A stretch of DNA of 64,000 nt from Nocardiopsis sp. FIRDI 009 (GTDB lineage: Bacteria > Actinomycetota > Actinomycetes > Streptosporangiales > Streptosporangiaceae): positions 186,001-250,000 of the forward strand of contig NZ_QPNC01000001.1 of assembly GCF_003386285.1 (NCBI RefSeq). The letters are read 5' to 3'. Both the position numbers and the translations under genes were made by a program. Within the stretch, counting starts at the first letter, position 1, and each line of letters begins with the position of its first letter. A model generated the notes under the pieces. The model saw nothing but the letters and a program-made list of their open reading frames with translations, was not told the DNA's origin and searched no databases. Positions 46,401 to 55,925 of this stretch are shown one piece after another.

Positions 46401-46758
46401 GCAGCAGTACCGTCCCCATCCCCCCGAAGAGCCCGCGCACCCAGCGGCTCAGCCACGGCGCGGAGATGATCCGGGCCAGCTCCGGGGCGTTCGGGTCGTA
46501 GGAGACGGTGACGATCTCCCCGGCGCGCGAGGCCGTCCACCCCGTGTTCTCGTGCTCGGCGTGCACCTCCTCGCCGTCCTCGGTGCGGAACTGCACGATC
46601 ATCCGTGAGGAGGACGAGGTCTCGTTGTAGCCGATCACCCGCCCCTTGGCCCGCACCCCGTGGCGGGCCAGGCGCAGGTCGAGGCGGGTGTCCCGGGTCA
46701 CGATCCACAGTGTGATCAGCCCCGCGGTGAAGGGGAGCAGGGGGTACAGGTCGGCCAT
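46363..46758 (-). CDS. DUF3592 membrane protein
   Basis: A 131-residue protein with a membrane helix at each end and a beta-rich domain between them. GRVIGYNETSSSS, VQFRTEDGEEV and VTVSYDPNAPELARI are typical of DUF3592. The function is unknown. The start is ATG at 46758, 29 nt after the TetR gene, so it probably belongs to the ABC-YhgE-TetR operon. Confidence 0.78.
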   Translation of the reverse strand: MADLYPLLPFTAGLITLWIVTRDTRLDLRLARHGVRAKGRVIGYNETSSSSRMIVQFRTEDGEEVHAEHENTGWTASRAGEIVTVSYDPNAPELARIISAPWLSRWVRGLFGGMGTVLLLSGLLLGYLAWV

Positions 46759-46787
46759 CGCGGAGCCCTCTCGTACTTACGCGGACG

Positions 46788-47444
46788 TCACCGCACGGGC
46801 GGAGGAGACGACGGGACGATGAGCCCCTCCGTCATGTGCGCCAGGGTGGTGTGGATGTCCTCGATCGGCCGGTCCGGCTGGAGCGTCCGCCAGTCGAGGG
46901 CCACGGACACCACCATGCCGAACAGCGCCGATCCCGCAAGGGAGGTGTCCAGGTCCGGTCGCGCCAGCCCCTCCCGGACGAGGTCGTCGAGGAGGTCGGT
47001 GATCACGCCGATCGCCTGGGTCCGGATCTGCCGGACCGTGGTGTACCACGCCCGGTTGGTCCGCCACGCCTCGGCCATCAGCAGACGGGCCAGCGCCTCG
47101 TGTGTCCCGATGAAGACCACACCGGCGCGCAGCACCTCGCTCAGTGCCTCCCGGGGCCCCACGCCCGGGCCGGGCGCGGGCACCGCCTCCTTCAGCGTGT
47201 CGGCCAGCCGTGTCACCCCCCATTCCATGAGGGCCGTGTACAGCTCGCTCTTGCCGCCGAAGTTGTAGTAGACGGTGCCCTTGGCGACCCCGGCGCGTTC
47301 GGCGATCTCGTCGACCGTGGTCGCCCCGTACCCCTGCTCGGAGATCAGGGCGATCGCCGCGTCGAACAGGCGCTGTCGGGTGGCCTCGCGCCGCCCGCTC
47401 CGGGGGCGCGCACCTTGGGGAGTGCTCACGCTCATCCGATCCAT
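46788..47444 (-). CDS. TetR-family transcriptional regulator
   Basis: A 218-residue repressor with an N-terminal HTH (residues about 20-66: TRQRLFDAAIALISEQGY, TVDEIAERAGVAKGTVYYNF) and a ligand-binding C-terminal domain. It is encoded 28 nt after the YhgE gene in the same operon. It probably binds the inverted repeat ACTGAC-N2-GTCAGT at 50379-50392 before the first gene, giving autoregulation. ATG 47444 is used; ATG 47435 is also possible. Confidence 0.9.
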   Translation of the reverse strand: MDRMSVSTPQGARPRSGRREATRQRLFDAAIALISEQGYGATTVDEIAERAGVAKGTVYYNFGGKSELYTALMEWGVTRLADTLKEAVPAPGPGVGPREALSEVLRAGVVFIGTHEALARLLMAEAWRTNRAWYTTVRQIRTQAIGVITDLLDDLVREGLARPDLDTSLAGSALFGMVVSVALDWRTLQPDRPIEDIHTTLAHMTEGLIVPSSPPPVR

Positions 47445-47472
47445 TCTGCCCCGGTCGGGGCCGAGCCCGCCA

Positions 47473-49590
47473 TCAGAGCTTCAGAGCGGGGTAGAGGGAG
47501 GACATGGTCCAGACGCGCTTGCGCTCCACCGCCAGCCACGTCAGCAGCAGCGGCACGACCAGCCACAGCGACATCACGCCGAAGGCCGACCAGACGATCG
47601 ACATGTCGCCGCCGCCCAGCAGCTGGCGCATCGCCGTCACCGCCCAGTGCAGCGGGAGGAAGGGCGCGATCGCCTGGAAGAACCCGGGACTGGTCTCGAT
47701 CGGGTAGGTGCCGCCCGCCGAGGTCAGCTGGAGCACCAGCAGCACCAGGGCGAGCACACGCCCCGCCGCGTTGAACTTCACGTTCAGGAACTGCACGGTC
47801 GCGGTGAACGCGGCCGAGGTCAGGAGCAGGAACGCCAGCAGCAGCGGCCAGTTCCACGACTCCAGCCCGAGGAAGGCGTGCAGCGCGGCCAGCATGATGA
47901 CCACCTGTCCGAAGCCGAGCAGGAGCGGCACGATCCGGCCCGCGAAGGCCACCCGCCACGACGCGGCCGACGACGCCAGCGCGCGTGAGGACAGCGCGGG
48001 CAGCACCATGAACACCACCATGGCCCCCACCCACAGGGACAGCGGGACGAAGAACGAGGCGAAGCCGGTCCCGTAGTTGGGCACCTCGTTGTCGATGGTG
48101 CTGTCGAGCCGGACGGGCTGGCTCATCATGTCGGAGGCGGTGTCGCGCCCCTCGTCGGAGTAGGTGGGGATCTCCTCCACCCCCTCGGCCAGGCCCTCGG
48201 CGAGCTCGTCCGAACCGGAGGCGAGATCGCCCAGCCCCTCGTGGAGGTCGCCGGCGCCGCCGCTGAGCTCACCCAGGCCGTCGTTCAGGTCGCTCGCGCC
48301 GTCCGACGCCACCGCCAGGCCGTCACGGATCTCCTCCGCCCCCTCGGCCAGCGCCTCCAGCCCCTCGGCCAGATCGTCCACGTCGTCGCGGGCGCTCTCG
48401 GCCTTGTCCATCAGCTCGGGGAGGTCCTGGGAGAGCTCCTCGGCCTTGGCGGCCAGAGCGGCGGCCTCCTCGGCGAGCGACTCGATGTCCTCGCGGTTGT
48501 CGTTGACGAACCGGGCCGTGGACAGGGCGGTGTCCAGCGCGTCCTGGACCTCGGTGAGGATGCCGTACAGCTCGGGCATCTCGGTCTCCAGCTCCGGATG
48601 CTCCTCCATCCAGGCGTCCAGGCGCTGGTCGGCCGACTCCATGTGCTCGGTGTCGATCTCCTCGGGCAGCAGCTCCAGCGCCGTGACCATGCCGTCGGCG
48701 ATCTCGGCGGCCAGCGCGGCGTGCTCCTGGATGGCCGGGATGTCCTCCTCCTCCAGGTCGGGGAGGTACTCCTCGGTGAACTCGTTGAGCGCCTCGACCT
48801 TGGCCGAGACCTGCTCGGAGGCGGTGTTGGCCCCCGTCGCCAGATCCTGGGAGCCGGTGTACAGCTCGTCCAGCCCGCTGCTCAGCTCACCGGCTCCCGT
48901 GTGCGCGGTGTCGATGCCGTCGGACAGCTCGCCCGACCCCTCCTCGGCGCTGTCGGCGCCGCCCGCGAGCTCGTCCGCGCCCTCGGCGGCGTCCTCGGTC
49001 TTGCCGTGGATCTCGTTGAACCCCAGGAAGATCTCGTCGAGGTAGCCGCTGACCGTGGAGCCGGCGACCGCGTCGCGCACCTCCTTGAACGCGCTGTTGC
49101 CCAGTTGGCGGGCGGTGAAGCCGTTGGAGTCGTTGTAGTCGGCCCTCAGCAGCGCCGGGACCGGTTCCTCGCGGTCGCGGGACGGCGAGGTCAGGTTCTC
49201 GCTGAAGTCGGCGGGGATGGTGAGGGAGACGTAGTAGGTCCCGTCGCTGAGCCCGCGCGCGGCCTCCTCGGCGTCGACCAGCCGCCAGTCCAGCTCCCCG
49301 TCGTCGATGAGGGTCTCGGTGAGCTCGCCGCCCACGTCGACCTCCTCGTCCCCCACCTGGACCGGGACGTCCTCGTTGACCAGTGCGACCGGCAGGTGGC
49401 TCATCCGGCCGAACGGGTCCCAGAAGGACCACAGGTACATCCCGGAGTACAGCAGGGGGATGAGCAGCAACGCCGCCAGCGCCGCCGTGGGCAGCGGCGA
49501 CCGGAGGAAGGAGCGCATGGTCAGCAGCCCCAGGCGGGGGACCGCGAAGGGGCGCACGCGCGGAGCGCGCGGGAGTCTACGCCTGGCCAC
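47473..49590 (-). CDS. YhgE/Pip-family membrane protein (ABC-2-like permease)
   Basis: A 705-residue protein with one N-terminal membrane helix (about 35-55), an extracytoplasmic region of about 430 residues and five or six C-terminal membrane helices. The outer region has long coiled coils and repeated Gly-Ala-Asp/Gly-Ser units (DELAGGADSAEEGSGELSDG, DLNDGLGELSGGAGDLHEG), as in phage-infection protein and related type VII-associated proteins. The start is GTG at 49590 with a perfect AGGAGG six bases upstream, overlapping the ATPase stop by 14 bp. Its role is probably export or envelope maintenance; the substrate is unknown. Confidence 0.88.
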   Translation of the reverse strand: MARRRLPRAPRVRPFAVPRLGLLTMRSFLRSPLPTAALAALLLIPLLYSGMYLWSFWDPFGRMSHLPVALVNEDVPVQVGDEEVDVGGELTETLIDDGELDWRLVDAEEAARGLSDGTYYVSLTIPADFSENLTSPSRDREEPVPALLRADYNDSNGFTARQLGNSAFKEVRDAVAGSTVSGYLDEIFLGFNEIHGKTEDAAEGADELAGGADSAEEGSGELSDGIDTAHTGAGELSSGLDELYTGSQDLATGANTASEQVSAKVEALNEFTEEYLPDLEEEDIPAIQEHAALAAEIADGMVTALELLPEEIDTEHMESADQRLDAWMEEHPELETEMPELYGILTEVQDALDTALSTARFVNDNREDIESLAEEAAALAAKAEELSQDLPELMDKAESARDDVDDLAEGLEALAEGAEEIRDGLAVASDGASDLNDGLGELSGGAGDLHEGLGDLASGSDELAEGLAEGVEEIPTYSDEGRDTASDMMSQPVRLDSTIDNEVPNYGTGFASFFVPLSLWVGAMVVFMVLPALSSRALASSAASWRVAFAGRIVPLLLGFGQVVIMLAALHAFLGLESWNWPLLLAFLLLTSAAFTATVQFLNVKFNAAGRVLALVLLVLQLTSAGGTYPIETSPGFFQAIAPFLPLHWAVTAMRQLLGGGDMSIVWSAFGVMSLWLVVPLLLTWLAVERKRVWTMSSLYPALKL

Positions 49591-50356
49591 GGTGGTCCTC
49601 CTCGTCCTCGCGGTGCCCGTCGCCGAGCAGCTCACCGATGTGCACGGCGCCGTGGGCGTCCGCCTCCTGGGGGGCGTCGGCCCCGGCGGCGGGTTCCCCC
49701 TGGCGGATGGGGATCGGCCCCTGGGTGTCGGGGTCGGCGACGGAGCCGAGTTCCTCGTCGTCGGCGCAGGTGGCGATCACCGTGAGTCCTTCCTCCGCCA
49801 GGTCCTTGAGCGTGCGCCACATGTCGGCCTGGTGCTCGGCGCTGAGGCCGCCGTCGACGTTGTCGACGGCGAGCAGCCGGGGTTCGGCCAGGAGGGCGAG
49901 GGCCACGCCCAGCCGTCGGCGCTGGAGCATGGTCAGTTCCTTGACCAGGGTGGTGCGGTCGAGGTCCGCGAGGCCGACCGCCGCCATGGCCTGGTCGGTG
50001 AGGGCGCGCGCCCCGGGACGCAACCGCAGCAGCATCCCCTCGGAGAGGTGCTCCCTGACGCGGAGGCGGTCGTCGAGTGCGTTGACCTCGTCCATCAGGC
50101 CCAGCGCGCTGATCCTGCGGACCTTGCGCGCCTGCTTGGGCAGGGAGTAGCCGTCCACGTGCAGTTCTCCGGAGGAGGGGCGCATCCGGCCGGTCAGGGT
50201 GAGCAGTAGGGAGCTGCGGCCGCCGCCGGAGTCCGCCTGGAAGACGGTGAGGGTTCCGGGGCGTGCGGTGAAGTCGACGTCCGTGTAGACGGGTCCCTCG
50301 CGGGTGGTGAGTGTGACGCCCTCGGCGTGGACGCGAGCTCCGGTGGCCCGACGCAT
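49577..50356 (-). CDS. Degenerate ABC ATPase of the YhgE operon
   Basis: A 259-residue ABC-type nucleotide-binding protein with a decayed catalytic centre. The Walker A reads SGGGRSS (Arg47 instead of Lys). The Walker B ends VDNVD (Asn166 where the catalytic Glu should be). The LSGGQ signature is replaced by LTMLQRRRLG. It therefore probably binds nucleotide weakly or serves as a structural partner of the YhgE protein. The C-terminal 60 residues are acidic and His-rich. The start is ATG at 50356, with GGGAGG eight bases upstream. It is the first gene of the operon. Confidence 0.82.
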   Translation of the reverse strand: MRRATGARVHAEGVTLTTREGPVYTDVDFTARPGTLTVFQADSGGGRSSLLLTLTGRMRPSSGELHVDGYSLPKQARKVRRISALGLMDEVNALDDRLRVREHLSEGMLLRLRPGARALTDQAMAAVGLADLDRTTLVKELTMLQRRRLGVALALLAEPRLLAVDNVDGGLSAEHQADMWRTLKDLAEEGLTVIATCADDEELGSVADPDTQGPIPIRQGEPAAGADAPQEADAHGAVHIGELLGDGHREDEEDHRGQA

Positions 50357-50682
50357 CCTTGCGGCCTCCCATTTTTGAACTGACCAGTCAGTGCAAATTC
50401 CGTGTTCCACAGTACTGCCGCCCGCGGTTGGCTTGAGCGTCCGGCACTGTGGAGTACCGCACAACGCGGCGCACACGCCTCGAGTGGAATCCGCACGGGG
50501 AATTTGACCGGGGCTTGCCCGACCGTGGCCGAGGCCGGGCAGCACGTCCCGACGCCGTGCCCGGCCGCCCTCCGCGGCCGCGGCGAGCCCCGACTACCGT
50601 CCGGCGGCCCGGAGGCGGTTGGATGGTGCCGAACCGGTGGCGGCCCACGGCGGTGGGCCGACGTGAGGAACGGGGGACGAGG
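50357..50682. other. 326-bp intergenic region between divergent ABC ATPase and endonuclease V genes
   Basis: It contains the TetR-type inverted repeat at 50379-50392 and an adjacent AT-rich stretch that should hold the leftward promoter. The rest is GC-rich with no clear element for endonuclease V. Confidence 0.45.
50379..50392. promoter_or_regulatory. Putative TetR operator ACTGAC-N2-GTCAGT
   Basis: Perfect 6-bp half-sites around a CA centre lie 23 bp before the ABC ATPase start, next to TTTTTGA. The TetR gene is third in the operon. This is the usual layout for an autoregulated transporter operon. Confidence 0.6.
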
Positions 50683-51456
50683 GTGTCGGAGATCGCGGAA
50701 CGGGTGCGCCGGGTGCTGGACGACCCGGACCTGTGGCCGAGAGAGCCCCGCGAGGCCACCGCGCTGCAACGGCGCATGGCCGACCGGGTGCGCGAGGAAC
50801 CGCTGGACCCGGACGCGGTGGAGCTGGTCGCGGGCCTGGACGTCAGTTACGCCAGGGACGACTCGGCGCTGTCCGCGGCGGCGGTGGTCCTGGACGCGCG
50901 CACGTTGGAGGTCGTCGACTCGGCCGTCATCTCCGCCGAACCGACGTTCCCCTACGTCTCTGGGCTGTTCGCCTTCCGGGAGCTGCCCCCGGTCCTGGAG
51001 GCGCTGGGCGCGCTCACCGTCACCCCCGACGTGTACCTGTGCGACGGCTTCGGCCTGGCCCACCCCCGGCGGTTCGGCGTCGCCTGCCACCTGGGGGTGC
51101 TGCTCGACCTGCCCGTGCTCGGCTCGGCCAAGTCCGTCCTGTACGGCAAACACAGCGCACCGGGCCGGGAGCGGGGCGCCTGGACGCCGATGGTCGCCGG
51201 CCGTTCGGAGGTCGTCGAGGACTCCACGGCGCTCGCCGCCGAGGGGGCGGAGGTGATCGGGCGCGTGCTGCGCACCCGTGCGGGCGTCAAACCCGTCTAC
51301 GTCTCGGTGGGCCACCGCGTGGACCTGGAGGGAGCGGCCGACCTGGTGCTGCGCCTGTCACCGAGGTACCGCGTGCCCGAGCCGGTCCGCCACGCCGACC
51401 GGCTGTGCGGCGAGCACCGGAAGGCGGTGCTCGCCGCACGCCAGTCCTCGGACTGA
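50683..51456 (+). CDS. nfi: Endonuclease V (deoxyinosine 3' endonuclease)
   Basis: Endonuclease V nicks DNA near deoxyinosine. The 257-residue protein has the expected active-site segments: AGLDVSYA with the first metal-binding Asp, PYVSGLFAFRELP with the Glu and the Tyr of the strand-separating wedge, and DVYLCDGFGLAHPRRFGVACHLG with the second Asp. It also has SAKSVLYGK. A roughly 30-residue N-terminal extension is longer than in the E. coli enzyme. The start is GTG at 50683. An earlier ATG at 50449 would add about 78 Arg/Pro-rich residues and is unlikely. Confidence 0.92.
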   Translation: MSEIAERVRRVLDDPDLWPREPREATALQRRMADRVREEPLDPDAVELVAGLDVSYARDDSALSAAAVVLDARTLEVVDSAVISAEPTFPYVSGLFAFRELPPVLEALGALTVTPDVYLCDGFGLAHPRRFGVACHLGVLLDLPVLGSAKSVLYGKHSAPGRERGAWTPMVAGRSEVVEDSTALAAEGAEVIGRVLRTRAGVKPVYVSVGHRVDLEGAADLVLRLSPRYRVPEPVRHADRLCGEHRKAVLAARQSSD

Positions 51457-51592
51457 GCCACCCCGAGCGGGGTTCTGCAGGACGAGGCGGGCCGCTAGCG
51501 AGGAACGAGCGACAGGCGCCGCCGAGGATGAGGAATCCCGGTTCTCGGCGCGCCGAGAACCAGACGAGCTTGCGAGGCCGCGAGAAGCACGG

Positions 51593-53137
<1,545 letters not shown>

Positions 53138-53257
53138 TTAGGTCGCACGACCCCCCATCTGGCATGATGGCCGGATTCCCGCTGTCACAGCCCTTCCCGG
53201 TCCCACGCCGCGTGCCGCCGGGTCCGCTCGGGGGACGGGCGCTTCTGGAGAGCCCGC

Positions 53258-54169
53258 ATGTCGCGTTTCACGCTCGCTCATGTCAAGGCGGAGACCTACA
53301 AGGCCAGGGACGCCTGGTGGACGGTCTTCCTCGTCGACCCCCTCGCCGGACGGCTGGTGGTCTGGACGGCCAACCGCACGAACATCACCCCGAACCAGCT
53401 CACGCTGGGCGCGGGCGTGCTGGGCCTGCTGTCCGCCGTCTGCTTCGCCGTCCCCGCCTGGGCGGGACCGGCGGGGTGGGCCTGGCTGTCGCTGGGCGCC
53501 CTGCTCTTCCACCTCAGCTTCGTGCTCGACTGCATGGACGGCAAGATCGCCCGGCTGAAGGGCACCGGTTCGGTGTTCGGCTCGTGGGTCGACTTCGTCT
53601 TCGACCGTATCCGCTTCTTCGGTTGCGTGACGGCTCTGCTCATCGGCCAGTGGGCCGCCACGGGCAGCGCCGCCTACCTCATCGCCGCCCCGTTCGTGGT
53701 CTTCTTCGACCTGCTGCGCTACCTCAACGCCTCCCAGATCGCCAAGACCCGACGGTCGATGCGGCGCGCCCTGGCCGCCGCGGCGGGGGAGACCGAACCC
53801 GAGGCCGCCGCCGAGGAGGACCCGGAGAACGACGCCGCCGACGCCCCGGCCGAGGCGGGCGCGTCCGCCCCGACCGGTCTGTACGCCCGGGTCCGCGCCT
53901 GGCTGCTCCGCCGCCGCGTGCGTCCGCACCTGTTCAGCGGGATCGAGTTCGAGATGTTCCTGTGCGTGGTCGCCCCGGTGACCGCGCTGGTCTCGCTCGT
54001 GTCGCCGCTGGACAGCCTGATCCTGCCGGTCGCGGTGCTCTCCTGCGCGGCGCTGGGCTTCTTCGAGGCGGTCCTGGTCGCGCGGCTGTGGCGGGAGACC
54101 CGCCGTTTCGAGGCGCGTTCCCGCGAACTCGCGGCCACCTCGCCCCCCTCCGGGCACGGTGACAGCTGA
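53258..54169 (+). CDS. CDP-alcohol phosphatidyltransferase family protein
   Basis: A 303-residue membrane enzyme that transfers a phosphoalcohol from a CDP-linked donor. The diagnostic motif DG-x2-AR-x8-G-x3-D-x3-D is complete in DGKIARLKGTGSVFGSWVDF and the following FVFD. About five or six membrane segments are present. They are split by an acidic Ala/Glu-rich cytoplasmic loop at about 175-215 that most family members lack. The acceptor alcohol cannot be told. The start is ATG at 53258. A long palindromic terminator follows at 54184. Confidence 0.88.
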   Translation: MSRFTLAHVKAETYKARDAWWTVFLVDPLAGRLVVWTANRTNITPNQLTLGAGVLGLLSAVCFAVPAWAGPAGWAWLSLGALLFHLSFVLDCMDGKIARLKGTGSVFGSWVDFVFDRIRFFGCVTALLIGQWAATGSAAYLIAAPFVVFFDLLRYLNASQIAKTRRSMRRALAAAAGETEPEAAAEEDPENDAADAPAEAGASAPTGLYARVRAWLLRRRVRPHLFSGIEFEMFLCVVAPVTALVSLVSPLDSLILPVAVLSCAALGFFEAVLVARLWRETRRFEARSRELAATSPPSGHGDS

Positions 54170-54183
54170 ACCGTCCGCGAACG

Positions 54184-54223
54184 CGCGTGTGGCCCCCGGG
54201 ACGCGTCCCGGGGGCCACACGCG
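54184..54223. terminator. Bidirectional terminator, 40-bp perfect palindrome
   Basis: The two 18-nt arms (beginning CGCGTGTGGCCCCCGGGA) are exact complements around CGCG. It lies 14 nt after the CDP-alcohol transferase stop and 12 nt from the stop of the convergent acyltransferase, so it can end both transcripts. Confidence 0.9.
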
Positions 54224-54235
54224 TTCCGTCCCTCG

Positions 54236-55405
54236 TCAGGAGTCCGTCGCGCCGGTCCGCTGCGGCTTCCGCCAGGCCCGCCCCCTGCCGGAGGCGTCGC
54301 GGGAACGGTTCACCCGGAGCACGGAGTCCTCACGCAGGACCCACGTCAACTGCGGTTCGACCGCCCACCGCAGGCCCCCGCGCACCCACGGGGCGCACAG
54401 CACCAGCGTGAGGGCGAGCCCCAGGGCGATGGAGGCGGCCAGGGTCTGGGGGGCGGGCATGACGTCGTACCAGGCGGTGTCCTTGAGCAGGATGAGCGCC
54501 ACCGAGTGCCCCAGGTAGACGTAGAGGGAGTAGGCGCCCAGCCTCGTCATCCAGGTGCGCCGCCTGGGGGTGAGGGCGAGCACGGACACGCTCATCAGCA
54601 GGGCCAGCGCCATGAACGCGAGCCGGATGCCCATGCTCGGCAGCAGGGGGTCGATGGCGCGGTCGGTGAGGCTCTCGCGCCAGAACAGCCAGTCCCGGCT
54701 CAGGTGGTCCGAGATCGTCGGGGCCAGGACGGCGGTGGTGGCCAGGACCGCCACCGAGCAGATCCGCACCCACCACCGGTCGAGGTGGGCGAAGTGCTCC
54801 GGGCGCAGGCTCAGGCCCAGGACGAAGAAGGGCAGGAAGCTGAGCACGCGTCCCAGCGACAGGGTGTCGCCGAGGTCGGCGGTGGCGGCGAACACCGAGA
54901 TGACCACGGAGATCGCGACGGGCCAGCGCAGCCGCTGCCACACGGGCACGCTGAGCCGCCACAGGAACAGGGCCACCAGGAACCACAGGGTCCACGTGGG
55001 TTTGAGGACGGACAGGGAGTCCGGGAGCCCGCCGCGGTCGACGGCGTAGATCGTCTGGTGGACCGTCCAGAAGATGAGGTAGGGGACGGCCAGGGACAGG
55101 ACGAGCTTCTCCACGCGGTTCGACGAGGCGTCGAAGTTCCGTGACAGGTACCCGCTGATCAGGATGAACGCGGGCATGTGGAAGAAGTAGATCCAGTAGT
55201 ACAGGGCACCCGCGGGCGCGTAGCCGCCGAGCGGTTCGATCGCGTGGCCGACCACGACGAGGGTGATGAGGACGAACTTGGCGTTGTCCAGGCGGGCGTC
55301 CCGTCCGGGTGCGGGGTTCCTCGCCGGAGGATGGGCGCCGGTCGGCGCGGCGTCGGCCCCCGGGTGGTGGTCACGCGAGGGCGGGCTGGTCATGGGTGGG
55401 GCCAC
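54236..55405 (-). CDS. Membrane acyltransferase family protein (fucose 4-O-acetylase-like)
   Basis: A 389-residue AT3-type acyltransferase with about ten membrane segments. RDARLDNAKFVLITLVVVGH gives the conserved Asp and His of the first helix, and YFFHMPAFILISGYLSR the second motif. Topology and length suggest O-acetylation of a surface sugar or lipid. The start chosen is GTG at 55405, with GGAG seven bases upstream; the ATG at 55393 is possible. It is unrelated in detail to the acyltransferase at 30878. It is transcribed alone. Confidence 0.85.
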   Translation of the reverse strand: MAPPMTSPPSRDHHPGADAAPTGAHPPARNPAPGRDARLDNAKFVLITLVVVGHAIEPLGGYAPAGALYYWIYFFHMPAFILISGYLSRNFDASSNRVEKLVLSLAVPYLIFWTVHQTIYAVDRGGLPDSLSVLKPTWTLWFLVALFLWRLSVPVWQRLRWPVAISVVISVFAATADLGDTLSLGRVLSFLPFFVLGLSLRPEHFAHLDRWWVRICSVAVLATTAVLAPTISDHLSRDWLFWRESLTDRAIDPLLPSMGIRLAFMALALLMSVSVLALTPRRRTWMTRLGAYSLYVYLGHSVALILLKDTAWYDVMPAPQTLAASIALGLALTLVLCAPWVRGGLRWAVEPQLTWVLREDSVLRVNRSRDASGRGRAWRKPQRTGATDS

Positions 55406-55925
55406 GAGCGGACTCCGAGTTGACTGGTTCTGGGACAGATGCACGGTCCCCGGGCCGTATGGGCGACGTCGGCGCCGAACGGCGGGGGCCGAGCCGATCC
55501 GGGTGTGTTCCTTGGACCGTCGTGGGTTCGTCAGGTCCGGCGCCCCGGCTGAGCACGGTCCCGATGTGCGCGGGACCGCGTCCGGGGGATGGCGCGGGAG
55601 GGTCGCCGGAAGGCCGTGAACCCGGAGGTGCAGCGTTACCTTACTGAGACATGCTGCGTCATGCCAGGGGTTCGCGCAAATCCGCCGCGCCCGCCGAAGC
55701 GGTGCGGATCCGCCGCCGAACCCCGGAGGCAGGGGCGGTCGCGCGGGTGCGGACACGGAGGGCGCGGTGACCACGCGTGTGCAGATCCTCACCCTTCCGG
55801 CACGTTGTGTGGACCCTGGGTGACCGCCGCGGTGTGGGGTGTCGACGGGCGCGCCGATAGGCTGACCCCGGCAGTGCCCGCGGGCAGCGCCCACACAGTC
55901 GAGAACGAAGAAGGCGGTGGAAACC
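55406..55925. other. 520-bp intergenic region between divergent acyltransferase and M20 genes
   Basis: It holds an AT-richer stretch near 55630-55675 and a TAGGCT -10-like element at 55858-55863, about 63 nt before the M20 start. I see no supported gene, although several frames are open by high GC. Confidence 0.4.
55858..55863 (+). promoter_or_regulatory. Possible -10 element (TAGGCT) of the M20 gene
   Basis: The context CGATAGGCTG is the same as before the kinase gene at 16054-16063. No clear -35 is seen. Confidence 0.3.
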
